NCBI RefSeq assembly: GCF_022414575.1
Contig: NZ_JADWYQ010000041.1
Location: 1-59,393 of the forward strand
Source of the DNA: Streptomyces sp. MUM 178J
Lineage (GTDB): Bacteria > Actinomycetota > Actinomycetes > Streptomycetales > Streptomycetaceae
Length of the DNA stretch: 59,393 nt
Reading direction: 5' to 3'
The translations under genes were made by a program, and so were the position numbers. The notes below the pieces were generated by a model that did no database searches, was not told the DNA's origin, and worked only from the letters and a program-made list of their open reading frames with translations. Of this stretch, positions 34,259 to 42,397 are shown one piece after another (within the stretch, counting starts at the first letter, position 1; every line of letters begins with the position of its first letter).

Positions 34259-34285
34259 GGTCCCCGGCGTCTCGCGCCGGGGACC
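34259..34285. terminator. Terminator hairpin after acyl-CoA dehydrogenase
   Basis: GGTCCCCGGCG (34259-34269) pairs exactly with CGCCGGGGACC (34275-34285) around TCTCG. It ends eight bases before the last base of the leftward dehydrogenase gene. Confidence 0.8.
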
Positions 34286-34293
34286 GACGGCCC

Positions 34294-35442
34294 CTACGGC
34301 AGGTTCCTCGCCATGACGATCCGCTGGACCTGGTTCGTGCCTTCATAAATCTGGGTGATCTTGGCGTCGCGCATCATGCGCTCGACCGGGTAGTCACGGG
34401 TGTAGCCGTAGCCGCCGAGGAGCTGGACGGCGTCCGTGGTGACCTCCATGGCGACGTCGGAGGCGAAGCACTTGGCCGCGGCGCCCTGGAAGGTCAGGTC
34501 GCCGTCTCCCCGCTCCGACTTGGCGGCCGCCGCGTAGGTGAGCTGGCGGGCGGCCTCGATCTTCATGGCCATGTCGGCGAGCATGAACTGGATGCCCTGG
34601 AAGTCGGCGATCGGCTTGCCGAACTGCTTGCGCTCCTGGACGTAGCCCTTGGCGTAGTCGAGGGCGCCCTGGGCGATGCCGAGGGCCTGGGCCGCGATGG
34701 TGATGCGGGTGTGGTCGAGGGTCTTCATGGCGGTGGCGAAGCCGGTGCCCTCCGCGCCGATCATGCGGTCGGCGGGGATGCGGACGTTGTCGAGGTAGAC
34801 CTCCCGGGTCGGGGAGCCCTTGATGCCGAGCTTCTTCTCCGGGGCCCCGAAGGAGACGCCCTCGTCGCCCTTCTCGACGACGAAGGCCGAGATGCCCTTG
34901 GAGCGCTTCTCCGGGTCGGTGACGGCCATGACCGTGTAGAACTCGGAGACGCCTGCGTTGGTGATCCAGCGCTTGACGCCGTTGAGGATGTAGTGGTCGC
35001 CGTCGCGGACCGCCTTGGTCTTCATGCCGGCGGCGTCGGAGCCCGCGTCCGGCTCGGAGAGGCAGTACGAGAACATCGCGTCGCCCTTGGCGAGCGGGCC
35101 CAGGTACTTCTTCTTCAGGTCCTCGGAGCCGGAGAGGATCACCGGGAGCGAGCCGAGCTTGTTGACCGCGGGGATCAGGGAGGAGGAGGCACAGGCGCGG
35201 GCCACCTCCTCGATCACGATCACGGTGGCGAGGGCGTCGGCGCCCGCGCCACCGTACTCCTCGGGGACGTGCACGGCGTGCAGATCGGACGCGGTGAGCG
35301 CGTCCAGCGCCTCCTGCGGGAAACGGGCTTCCTCGTCAACAGCCGCCGCAAACGGCGTGATCTTCGCTTCGGCGAGCGAGCGGACCGTCTCGCGGAGCAT
35401 GTCGTGCTCTTCGGACGGGCGGTACAGATCGAAGTCAGACAC
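34294..35442 (-). CDS. Acyl-CoA dehydrogenase
   Basis: A 382-residue FAD-dependent acyl-CoA dehydrogenase (short/branched-chain type by length) that forms the alpha-beta double bond and passes electrons to ETF. Marks include FSYCLSEPDAGSDAAGMKT, KRWITNAGVSEFYTVMA, FGKPIADFQGIQFMLADMA and the C-terminal AKITQIYEGTNQVQRIVMAR, where the Glu of YEGT is the usual catalytic base. The GTG start at 35442 has an AGGGAGA site. A TAAC-N4-GTTA inverted repeat in the divergent promoter region suggests TetR-type control. Acyl-chain specificity cannot be read from sequence. Confidence 0.95.
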   Translation of the reverse strand: MSDFDLYRPSEEHDMLRETVRSLAEAKITPFAAAVDEEARFPQEALDALTASDLHAVHVPEEYGGAGADALATVIVIEEVARACASSSLIPAVNKLGSLPVILSGSEDLKKKYLGPLAKGDAMFSYCLSEPDAGSDAAGMKTKAVRDGDHYILNGVKRWITNAGVSEFYTVMAVTDPEKRSKGISAFVVEKGDEGVSFGAPEKKLGIKGSPTREVYLDNVRIPADRMIGAEGTGFATAMKTLDHTRITIAAQALGIAQGALDYAKGYVQERKQFGKPIADFQGIQFMLADMAMKIEAARQLTYAAAAKSERGDGDLTFQGAAAKCFASDVAMEVTTDAVQLLGGYGYTRDYPVERMMRDAKITQIYEGTNQVQRIVMARNLP

Positions 35443-35493
35443 TGTCGGAATCTCCCTTAGACGCCAAGGTCGCTCACTCGCCCCAGCAGTTGC

Positions 35494-35505
35494 TAACTAC
35501 CGTTA
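35494..35505. promoter_or_regulatory. Candidate TetR-type operator TAAC-TACC-GTTA
   Basis: An inverted repeat in an AT-richer patch between the divergent acyl-CoA dehydrogenase (start 35442) and UDP-glucose dehydrogenase (start 35637) genes. Flanking bases extend the pattern imperfectly (GTTGCTAAC before, GTTAAGTAAC after). Sites of this general form are bound by TetR regulators of acyl-CoA metabolism; the regulator is not in the window. Confidence 0.4.
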
Positions 35506-35636
35506 AGTAACTCAAATCCTAGAGGGCGGGGCGCTCACGGGCCTACGTGAGTTTGGTGACAGCGGGAAACGTGCCCCCGGGCGGGCCCGACTATGCTCAG
35601 GCCCGCAGCGACGCCGTCATCAGTACTGGAGCACCC

Positions 35637-36962
35637 ATGGCCCTCAAGATCACCGTGATCGGCACCGGCTATCTCGGCGCCACCCACGCCGCGGCCATGG
35701 CGGAACTGGGTTTCGAGGTGCTCGGGCTCGATGTGGCGCCCGAGAAGATCGAGATGCTGTCGGCCGGCCGCGTGCCGATGTACGAGCCGGGCCTGGAAGA
35801 GCTGCTGCGCCGGCATGTGGCGGGGCAGGACGGTTCGACGGGACGGCTGCGGTTCACCACCTCGTGGGAGGAGGTCGGCGCGTTCGGCGACGTCCACTTC
35901 GTGTGCGTCAACACCCCCCAGAAGCACGGCGAGTACGCCTGCGACATGTCGTACGTGGAGTCCGCCTTCGCCTCCCTTGCACCGGTGGTGCGGGACGGCT
36001 CGCTGGTCGTCGGCAAGTCCACCGTGCCCGTCGGCTCGGCGCAGCGGCTCGCGGAGTTGCTGCCCGAGGGGGCGGAGCTGGCCTGGAACCCGGAGTTCCT
36101 GCGGGAGGGCTTCGCGGTGCAGGACACCCTGCACCCGGACCGGATCGTGATCGGCGTCGCCAGCGAGCGGGCCGAGAAGCTGCTGCGCGAGGTGTACGCG
36201 ACGCCGCTCGGCGAGGGATCGCCGTTCATCGTGACCGACTTCCCGACCGCGGAGCTGGTGAAGACCTCCGCGAACTCCTTCCTCGCGACGAAGATCTCCT
36301 TCATCAACGCGATGGCGGAAGTGTGCGAGGCCGCCGGCGGCGATGTGGCGAAGCTGGCGGAGGCGATCGGCCACGACGAGCGGATCGGGAAGAAGTTCCT
36401 GCGCGCCGGGATCGGGTTCGGCGGCGGCTGTCTGCCGAAGGACATCAGGGCCTTCATGGCGCGGGCCGGCGAGTTGGGCGCGGACCAGGCGCTGACGTTC
36501 CTGCGGGAGATCGACTCGATCAACATGCGCCGCCGCGGGCAGATGGTGGAAATGGCGCGGGAGGCGCTGGGCGGCGGGTCGTTTCTGGGGAAGCGGGTCG
36601 CCGTGCTGGGCGCGGCCTTCAAGCCCGACTCCGACGACGTGCGGGACTCGCCCGCGCTGAATGTGGCCGGGCAGATCCATCTGCAAGGCGGCCAGGTGAC
36701 GGTGTACGACCCCAAGGGCATGGACAACGCCCGCCGTCTCTTCCCCACGCTGGGGTACGCGGACAGCGCGCGGGCGGCCGTGCGTGGCGCGGACGTGGTG
36801 CTGCATCTGACCGAGTGGGCGGAGTTCCGGGAGCTGGACCCGGCGGAGCTGGGCGCGGTGGCGACGCGGCGGGTCGTGCTGGACGGGCGCAACGCGCTGG
36901 ACGCGGCGCGCTGGCGCGAGGCGGGGTGGACGTACCGCGCGATGGGGCGGCCGCACGCCTAG
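35637..36962 (+). CDS. UDP-glucose/GDP-mannose 6-dehydrogenase
   Basis: A 441-residue NAD-dependent sugar-nucleotide dehydrogenase that oxidises UDP-glucose to UDP-glucuronate in two steps. The Rossmann motif ITVIGTGYLGATHAAAMAEL, HFVCVNTPQKHG, WNPEFLREGFAVQDTLHPDR, the catalytic Cys in GIGFGGGCLPKDIRAF and GAAFKPDSDDVRDSP are all present. The ATG at 35637 has GGAG six bases upstream. It could act on GDP-mannose, given the mannose genes nearby, but the family is most often UDP-glucose specific. It provides uronic acid for envelope glycans. Confidence 0.93.
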   Translation: MALKITVIGTGYLGATHAAAMAELGFEVLGLDVAPEKIEMLSAGRVPMYEPGLEELLRRHVAGQDGSTGRLRFTTSWEEVGAFGDVHFVCVNTPQKHGEYACDMSYVESAFASLAPVVRDGSLVVGKSTVPVGSAQRLAELLPEGAELAWNPEFLREGFAVQDTLHPDRIVIGVASERAEKLLREVYATPLGEGSPFIVTDFPTAELVKTSANSFLATKISFINAMAEVCEAAGGDVAKLAEAIGHDERIGKKFLRAGIGFGGGCLPKDIRAFMARAGELGADQALTFLREIDSINMRRRGQMVEMAREALGGGSFLGKRVAVLGAAFKPDSDDVRDSPALNVAGQIHLQGGQVTVYDPKGMDNARRLFPTLGYADSARAAVRGADVVLHLTEWAEFRELDPAELGAVATRRVVLDGRNALDAARWREAGWTYRAMGRPHA

Positions 36963-37139
36963 CGCGCGGCGGAGCCGGCATCCCGCACCCGGCGGGCCGC
37001 GGCCGGGTCGCACCCGGCAAGGACCCGCCGCCGTGGCGGGCGGCAGCGGTGAACCAGCCCGCACCGCGCGGGAGCCGGGCCTTGAGCGGGTCCGGTGAAG
37101 TCCGGCGCGGTGACGGCGTGGTTTTCCGGCGCGGTTCGG

Positions 37140-37260
37140 GCCCCCGAAGGGGCGCCGGGCTGTATCGACATGCGGCTCCGCCGCGCGGGCGCGACCGGCC
37201 ACGAGGTATCGCACACGCTCGGCGGCCGGTCGGTCGCGGCACTTCCCGCGGAGTGCTCAG
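37140..37260. repeat. Interspersed repeat, copy A (provides the CGNR gene stop)
   Basis: About 120 bp, strongly similar to 45817-45936: both contain CCCCGAAGGGG, a TATCGA...GCGGCTCCG(C/T)CGCG block, and end in GGTCGCGGCACTTCCCGCGG followed by AG(T/C)GCTCAG. In both, the last bases contain the TGA stop of the leftward gene, and the next bases can form a hairpin (GCACT/AGTGC here) in its transcript. The rest of 36963-37139, after the dehydrogenase gene, holds no gene. Confidence 0.85.
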
Positions 37261-37772
37261 CCGGCGGCCGACCTGTTGGCGCGGTAGGTGCGCATCTTGG
37301 CGCGGGCGCCGCAGTACGACATGGAGCACCAGCGGCGGCGGGCGGCGGGGCTGCGGTCGTAGTAGGCCCATTGGCAGTCGTCGGCCCGGCATGCCTTGAG
37401 GCGGGGCCAGGTGCCGTCCGCGGAGGCCGCGGCGATGGCGGCGGCCACGCGTGAGGCCAGGGTGTGGGGGGCCGCCGGGCGGAGGGTGGCCGCGCCGTCC
37501 TCGGAGAGCGTCACCAGGAGCGGGGCCTCGGCCAGCAGGCGGTCGAGGGCCGTGGGCGAGCGGCCCGGGGGCAGATGGCCCGCGTGGGCGAGGCAGGCGG
37601 CGCGCAGGGCCTCTCGGAGTTCGCGCGCGGCCGGGACGTCCTGTTCGGTGATTCCGAAGGGTTCCCGGCCCTCCGCTGTGTCGAGCCGGTCCACGCCCGT
37701 GTCGACGTACACCGTGTTGACCAGGGCTTCGATCAGCGCCAGGCCGCCGGGGGCGGGCGCTCTGTCATTCAT
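37257..37772 (-). CDS. CGNR zinc-finger / ABATE domain putative regulator
   Basis: A 171-residue protein with an N-terminal ABATE-type region (LALIEALVNTVYVDTG, ARELREALRAACLAHAG) and a C-terminal CGNR-like zinc finger: CRADDCQWAYYDRSPAARRRWCSMSYCGARAKMRTYR, where CxxxxC, then C and C make the zinc site and the final motif appears as CGARAKMR. These are stress-related putative transcription regulators of unknown target. Its stop codon lies inside an interspersed repeat. The upstream region is shared with the divergent VOC gene, a common pairing for a regulator and its target. Confidence 0.9.
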   Translation of the reverse strand: MNDRAPAPGGLALIEALVNTVYVDTGVDRLDTAEGREPFGITEQDVPAARELREALRAACLAHAGHLPPGRSPTALDRLLAEAPLLVTLSEDGAATLRPAAPHTLASRVAAAIAAASADGTWPRLKACRADDCQWAYYDRSPAARRRWCSMSYCGARAKMRTYRANRSAAG

Positions 37773-37867
37773 GGTTGCGACGTTACCCCCGGTGCGGCAT
37801 CATTCGGTAACCGCGTTACCGGTTGGACCTGCTTATCGGTAACCTCCCAAGGGGATGAGGAGGAAGC

Positions 37868-38230
37868 ATGGGGATCGCAACCATGGGGGCCGTGATACTC
37901 GACTGTCCCGACCCCGTCGCGCTCGGCCGCTTCTACGCGGCACTGCTCGGCGGTGAGAGCGAGGAGGTCGGCCAGGGCTGGGTCGCCCTGAGAGGAACCG
38001 AGGGCACGCCGCTCGGCTTCCAGGCCGCGCCCGGTTTCGTACCGCCGAAGTGGCCCTCACCGGATGCCTCGCAGCAGTTCCATCTGGATCTGACCGTCGA
38101 GGACCTGGACGCCGCGGAGCGGGAGGTGCTCGCACTCGGGGCGAAGCCGCTGGACGCGGACGACAAGGCGCGATCCTGGCGGGTGTACGCGGATCCCGCG
38201 GGCCACCCGTTCTGCCTCTGCGCCTGCTGA
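37868..38230 (+). CDS. VOC (glyoxalase/bleomycin-resistance fold) protein
   Basis: A 120-residue single-domain protein with two beta-alpha-beta-beta-beta modules: MGAVILDCPDPVALGRFYAALLGG, then QFHLDLTVEDLDAAEREVLALGA and WRVYADPAGHPFCLC. The family includes metal-dependent lyases, dioxygenases and binding proteins; the substrate is unknown. GAGGAGG lies seven bases from the ATG. It is divergent from the CGNR gene 95 bp away, so the two may form a regulator-target pair. That is inference. Confidence 0.92.
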   Translation: MGIATMGAVILDCPDPVALGRFYAALLGGESEEVGQGWVALRGTEGTPLGFQAAPGFVPPKWPSPDASQQFHLDLTVEDLDAAEREVLALGAKPLDADDKARSWRVYADPAGHPFCLCAC

Positions 38231-38294
38231 GCGACGCGCCGCGGGCCGGGAACCCTTGGCATGTCCGCGGCGCACCACAGTACGCTCCTCAGAC

Positions 38295-39881
38295 ATGATC
38301 GAGGGGGATCTCTCCGACCTGTTCTCGCTCACCCGCCTGGCAGGCAGGCCGGAGGCGCTTGCAGCCGGGCTGGACTGGCTCCTCCGGCAGGGTGCGGAGA
38401 CCGCCGCCGTGCTGGACGCGGACGGGACTGTGCTGTGTCTGCCCGCCTCCGGGGTCGGCGCCGGTCCCGGCAGAGGCGTCGGCACCGGTCCCGGCAGAGG
38501 CGTCGGCGCCGGTCCCACGGCCGGCGCCGTCCTCCGCGCCGCCGGCGACGCCGTGCCCGAGCTCGACCGGCGCGGCGTCGCCGCCTCCGTACTGCCCGGC
38601 GACCGCCTCAGTCCCCTTGTTCACCTCGTGTCGCTCGGCACGGGCGGGCACAGCGGGAAGGGCGCGAAGGACGTGAAGGTCGGCGCGCCCTACCTCGCCG
38701 TCACCGGCTGCGGGGGGCGTGTCAGCGGTGGCTCGCTGACCGACGTGGCCCGCTTCCTCGGACTGCTCTGGCGGCTGGAGAAGGCCGAACGGGACTGCCG
38801 GCGCCGTGAGTCGGCAGACGCCCACAGCCGCGAGGCGGTACTCCACCTCCTCATGATCGGGGATGTGCCCCCGGCTCAGCGGATAGCGGTCGCGCTGCAG
38901 CCCCCGCTGCCCGCGTCGGTCCATGTCCTGGTCGTCGAGTGTCCCGTGGGCCGCCGCAACGGCATCGCGGAACACATCACTCGGCTGACCGGAGGAAAGA
39001 CCTGGATCGTGCCCTGTCCGGTCCGGCCCAGACACCTCATCGCCCTGCCCCCCGGCGCATCCTGCCGTGCCTCCGCCGGGGCGTGTGGCGGCGACCCCGT
39101 CGACTGGTTCCGGGAACTGGCCTCGCTCCAACAGGACCCCTGCCCGGTGGGAGTCAGCGAAGAGGTGCCGCTGCGGGACGTGTCCGTCGGGTACGAACAG
39201 GCGTTCCACGCCCTGGCGGTGGCGCGCGACCTGCCGGAGGGCTGTTCCCGCTTCGGGCGGCCCGTAGGCATCGCCCCGCTCCTGAGCGCGGACAGCAGGG
39301 CGTGGGCCCGGACGGTGCTGGAGCCCTGCCTCACATACGTCCCCCGCCGCCGGGCCGCCCCCGGAGCGGCGGAGCTGCTGGGCACCCTCTCCTCCTGGCT
39401 CTCCTTCGGCAGCGCCGCCCACCTCCACCTGAAGGTTCATCGCAACACGCTCGCCGCTCGCCTCCGGCTCATCGCGTCGCTGCTCGCGCCGGACCTCGGC
39501 AGCACCGCCGGCCAGGCGGCCGTCTGGCTGGCGCTGCGCGTGCACACGGCTGCGGCTGTCAGCGCAGCAGGCACGCCGGGATCGGCGCACGGCGTCCGCA
39601 CCCTGGCGGACGTCCTGGCCACACCGCCCGCGAAGGCATGGGCGCACCGTCAGCTCGCCGAGCTGGAACGCCCGGACCTGCCGGTGGCGTTCGCCTCGGT
39701 ACGCGCCTGGCTCCAGGCCGACACCCGTCTTCCCGCGACGGCCGCAGCCCTTGGGGTCTCCCCAGCCGCGGCCCGGAAGCGGCTGGTCAGAGCGGAGAGA
39801 GCACTGGGACGTTCACTGCTTCAGGCCCCCAGCGCCAAGTACGAGCTGTGGCTGGCCGTCACCGCGCTGAACCGCTGGTGA
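38295..39881 (+). CDS. PucR-type helix-turn-helix regulator
   Basis: A 528-residue regulator. The N-terminal sensory part (MIEGDLSDLFSLTRLAGRPE) includes a flexible GVGAGPGRGVGTGPGRGVGA insert encoded by 24-bp repeats (about 38455-38515), followed by TDVARFLGLLWRLEKAERDC. Near residue 375, LLGTLSSWLSFGSAAHLHLKVHRNTLAARLRLIASLL is the PucR C-terminal HTH. A second helix-turn-helix-like segment (LPATAAALGVSPAAARKRLV) lies in the last 50 residues, which is not usual. The effector and targets are unknown. No ribosome site precedes ATG 38295. Tandem repeats follow the gene. Confidence 0.85.
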   Translation: MIEGDLSDLFSLTRLAGRPEALAAGLDWLLRQGAETAAVLDADGTVLCLPASGVGAGPGRGVGTGPGRGVGAGPTAGAVLRAAGDAVPELDRRGVAASVLPGDRLSPLVHLVSLGTGGHSGKGAKDVKVGAPYLAVTGCGGRVSGGSLTDVARFLGLLWRLEKAERDCRRRESADAHSREAVLHLLMIGDVPPAQRIAVALQPPLPASVHVLVVECPVGRRNGIAEHITRLTGGKTWIVPCPVRPRHLIALPPGASCRASAGACGGDPVDWFRELASLQQDPCPVGVSEEVPLRDVSVGYEQAFHALAVARDLPEGCSRFGRPVGIAPLLSADSRAWARTVLEPCLTYVPRRRAAPGAAELLGTLSSWLSFGSAAHLHLKVHRNTLAARLRLIASLLAPDLGSTAGQAAVWLALRVHTAAAVSAAGTPGSAHGVRTLADVLATPPAKAWAHRQLAELERPDLPVAFASVRAWLQADTRLPATAAALGVSPAAARKRLVRAERALGRSLLQAPSAKYELWLAVTALNRW

Positions 39882-39937
39882 GCCGCTGGTGGGTAGCCAG
39901 AGAGCCATGACCGGACCGTGAATGGGCCATGCGTGGC

Positions 39938-40072
39938 CATGGGCGGGCACGAGTCCATGGGTGGGCACAGGTGGCCAGGTGGCCATGGGTGGGCACAGGT
40001 GGTCCATGGGTGGGCACAGGGGGGGGCCATGGGTGGGACAGGTGGCCATGGGTGGGCATGGGTGGGCATGAC
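39938..40072. repeat. Tandem GTGGGCAC-rich repeats after the PucR gene
   Basis: About six units of 19-22 bp based on CCATGGGTGGGCACAGGTGG, with variable spacers. The G-rich strand carries many short G-runs and might form quadruplexes. Apart from this and the fragment at 40245-40455, the interval 39882-40633 holds no gene. Confidence 0.85.
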
Positions 40073-40196
40073 TGAGCCATCTCGGGGCCGGGTATGTCTC
40101 CGGGCCCGGCACATCGCTGTGCAGACCATTACCCCCTCGCCCGGCCACTGTGCGAGGCGCACCTTCTCCGCCCGGACGCCGGGCCATAACCTCCTC

Positions 40197-40231
40197 GCGG
40201 CGGGGGCCACACGGGGGATGGCCCCCGCCGC
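40197..40231. terminator. Perfect 12-bp hairpin past the dipeptidase fragment
   Basis: GCGGCGGGGGCC (40197-40208) and GGCCCCCGCCGC (40220-40231) around an 11-nt loop. It lies at the 3' side of the decayed dipeptidase fragment, where the original gene would have ended, so it may be that gene's old terminator. Confidence 0.6.
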
Positions 40232-40244
40232 AACGGCGCACCCG

Positions 40245-40455
40245 GCGCGCCCGTCAGACGGCGGGCGGCGAGCTCCGCCGCTCGTAGCTCCCGCAGGGTG
40301 TTTTCCCAGGTGATGGCCGCGATATCGGCCTCCGGCCAGTTCCGGTCCAGGAGTTCGGCGATCAGCCGTGGGAAGCAGGAGACGTCCTTGAGGCCGGGGG
40401 CGTGCGGGCTGCCCGTGTCGAACGCGCCGCTGAGTGCGACCGTGGAGCGCGACAC
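40245..40455 (-). pseudogene. Decayed 3' end of a second membrane dipeptidase
   Basis: The minus strand reads TVALSGAFDTGSPHAPGLKD, VSCFPRLIAELLDRNWPEAD and IAAITWENTLRELRAAELAA. This aligns residue by residue with the C-terminus of the intact M19 dipeptidase encoded at 40634-41818 ([60 protein letters not shown]). About 65 residues survive; the first 300 are missing, the GGDFDG motif is changed to SGAFDTG, and the reading frame runs on past the expected end. It is a relic of a tandem dipeptidase gene, or of a duplication, now non-functional. Confidence 0.78.
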
Positions 40456-40557
40456 CCCGGGGTGGGAGACCCATCAAGGCGACCCCCGGGGTGGGTGCCC
40501 CGTGAGCAGGGCACCCCTGAGTTGGAGAGACCCCAGATGAGTTGGAGAGCCCCCAGA

Positions 40558-40601
40558 GCACGACGCCCTGTGCTCGGGCGTCCGCGCGCAGGGCGTCGTG
40601 C
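40558..40601. terminator. Terminator hairpin after the M19 dipeptidase
   Basis: GCACGACGCCCTG (40558-40570) pairs exactly with CAGGGCGTCGTGC (40589-40601) around an 18-nt loop, 33 bases past the leftward dipeptidase gene. Just beyond, two 19-bp near-copies of GAGTTGGAGAG(A/C)CCCCAGA occur at about 40520-40557. Confidence 0.75.
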
Positions 40602-40633
40602 GGCGGCCCCCGGCGGGGCCCCGGCAGGGGACG

Positions 40634-41818
40634 TCAGCCGTCCAGGTCCCTGATCGTCGCGTTCGACGGCGGGCGGCGTTCGCGCAGATCACGCGCGACG
40701 TCCTCGGCCACGCGCATCACCCGTACCGCGTTCTCCCAGGTCAGCTTGGACAGATCCGCCTTCGACCAGCCGCGGCGCAGCAGCTCCGCGATCAGGTTGG
40801 GGTAGCCCGCGACGTCCTCCAGGCCGGCCGGGGTGAACGCCGTGCCGTCGAAGTCGCCGCCGATGCCGATGTGGTCGACGCCCGCGGCCTCGCGCATATG
40901 GTCGAGGTGGTCGGCGACGGTGGCGACGGTGGCGATCGGCCGCGGATCGCGTTGCTCGAAGGCGTGGTGGACCTTCATCGCCTCGGGCGTGGTGTCGAGT
41001 GGGTGCAGACCGTGCGCCCGCATGTTCTCGTCCGCGCGCTCCGTCCAGTCGACCGCCGCCGGCAGGATGAACTTCGGCACGAACGTGGCCATCGCCACGC
41101 CTGAGTTGTCCGCCAGCCGCTGAAGCACATCGTCCGGGACGTTGCGCGGATGGTCGCAGACTGCCCGGGCGGAGGAGTGGGAGAAGATCACCGGTGCGGC
41201 GGTGGTGTCGAGCGCGTCGTGCATCGTCGTGGCGGCCACATGGGAGAGGTCGACGAGCATGCCGCAGCGGTTCATCTCCCGTACGACCTCCCGGCCGAAG
41301 GCCGTCAGCCCGCCGGCGCGCGGCTCGTCGGTCGCGGAGTCCGCCCAGTCGTTGTTGTCGTTGTGGGTCAGCGTCATATAGCGGACGCCGAGCGTGTGCA
41401 GCGCCCGCAGCGTGCCGAGCGAGTTGTTGATGGAGTGGCCGCCCTCGGCGCCCATCAGGGAGGCGATACGGCCCTGGGCGCGTGCCTGCTCCATGTCGTC
41501 GGCGGTCAGCGCCCGCACCAGATCGGCCGGGCAGCGGGCCAGCAGTTGGCCCACCGCGTCGATCTGCTCCAGCGTGGCGCTGACCGCGTCGTCGCCCGCG
41601 AGGTCGCTGCGTACGTACACCGACCAGAACTGGGCGCCGACGCCGCCCGCGCGCAGCCGTGGGACGTCGGTGTGCAGCCGGTCGCTGCAGTCGCCGGAGA
41701 CGTCCAGCGCGTCGAGGTCGTAGCGGACCTGGCGGCGCAGCGCCCAGGGCAGGTCGTTGTGTCCGTCGACGACGGGGTGTCGTCCGAGGTGTTCGCGTGC
41801 CTGAGTGAGGAAGTCCAT
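40634..41818 (-). CDS. Membrane dipeptidase, peptidase family M19
   Basis: A 394-residue zinc dipeptidase of the renal dipeptidase family. Metal and active-site motifs are present: [15 protein letters not shown] (HxD), [15 protein letters not shown] (bridging Glu), [11 protein letters not shown] and [17 protein letters not shown] (two His), and [15 protein letters not shown]. There is no signal peptide, so it is probably cytoplasmic. It should hydrolyse dipeptides, possibly L-D or peptidoglycan-derived ones. The S. coelicolor homologue in the same neighbourhood (Sco3058, as I recall) has been studied structurally. The ATG at 41818 has no strong ribosome site. A decayed paralogue lies downstream. 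Confidence 0.95.
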   Translation of the reverse strand: MDFLTQAREHLGRHPVVDGHNDLPWALRRQVRYDLDALDVSGDCSDRLHTDVPRLRAGGVGAQFWSVYVRSDLAGDDAVSATLEQIDAVGQLLARCPADLVRALTADDMEQARAQGRIASLMGAEGGHSINNSLGTLRALHTLGVRYMTLTHNDNNDWADSATDEPRAGGLTAFGREVVREMNRCGMLVDLSHVAATTMHDALDTTAAPVIFSHSSARAVCDHPRNVPDDVLQRLADNSGVAMATFVPKFILPAAVDWTERADENMRAHGLHPLDTTPEAMKVHHAFEQRDPRPIATVATVADHLDHMREAAGVDHIGIGGDFDGTAFTPAGLEDVAGYPNLIAELLRRGWSKADLSKLTWENAVRVMRVAEDVARDLRERRPPSNATIRDLDG

Positions 41819-41839
41819 GGCAGCAGATTTACCGGCGGG

Positions 41840-42397
41840 TCACTTTCCGAAGCCGAACGACGCCCCGCTGTCCACCTTGGTCCGCAGCCGCCGGCCCTTC
41901 TCGGCAGCCTGGTCGTTCAGCTCCTGCTGGAACTGGAGCATCCGCTCAAGCAGCTCCGGGTTCTGCGTGGCCAGGATGCGGGCGGCGAGCAGGCCCGCGT
42001 TGCGCGCGCCGCCGACGGAGACCGTCGCGACGGGCACGCCGGCGGGCATCTGGACGATGGAGAGCAGGGAGTCCATGCCGTCGAGGTGCTTGAGCGGCAC
42101 GGGGACGCCGATCACCGGGAGCGGGGTGACGGAGGCGAGCATGCCCGGGAGATGGGCTGCTCCCCCGGCGCCCGCGATGATCGCTTTGAGTCCGCGGCCG
42201 GCGGCCTCCTCCCCGTACGCGATCATCTCGCGCGGCATCCGGTGGGCGGAGACGACGTCGACCTCGTACGGGATCTCGAACTCGTCCAGCGCCTGGGAGG
42301 CGGCCTCCATCACGGGCCAGTCGGAGTCCGATCCCATGACGATGCCCACGAGGGGGGCGGCGGCCGTTGCGGGTGCTCCAGCGGGGGAGGTGCTCAT
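41840..42397 (-). CDS. purE: N5-carboxyaminoimidazole ribonucleotide mutase
   Basis: A 185-residue class I PurE that moves the carboxyl of N5-CAIR to make CAIR in purine synthesis. The motif [20 protein letters not shown], then [18 protein letters not shown] (catalytic His) and [16 protein letters not shown] are typical. The ATG at 42397 overlaps the purK stop (ATGA), so the two enzymes, which act one after the other, are translationally coupled. Confidence 0.97.
   Translation of the reverse strand: MSTSPAGAPATAAAPLVGIVMGSDSDWPVMEAASQALDEFEIPYEVDVVSAHRMPREMIAYGEEAAGRGLKAIIAGAGGAAHLPGMLASVTPLPVIGVPVPLKHLDGMDSLLSIVQMPAGVPVATVSVGGARNAGLLAARILATQNPELLERMLQFQQELNDQAAEKGRRLRTKVDSGASFGFGK

Noticed and set aside
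35494..35505. KstR-type cholesterol regulon operator
   Set aside because: KstR sites need AAC-N2-GTT; here the spacing is four, so only a generic TetR-like operator is proposed.
39821..40561. 246-residue minus-strand frame with PTHG repeats
   Set aside because: It reads the tandem G-rich repeats and passes the dipeptidase relic in the wrong frame; no coding signature.
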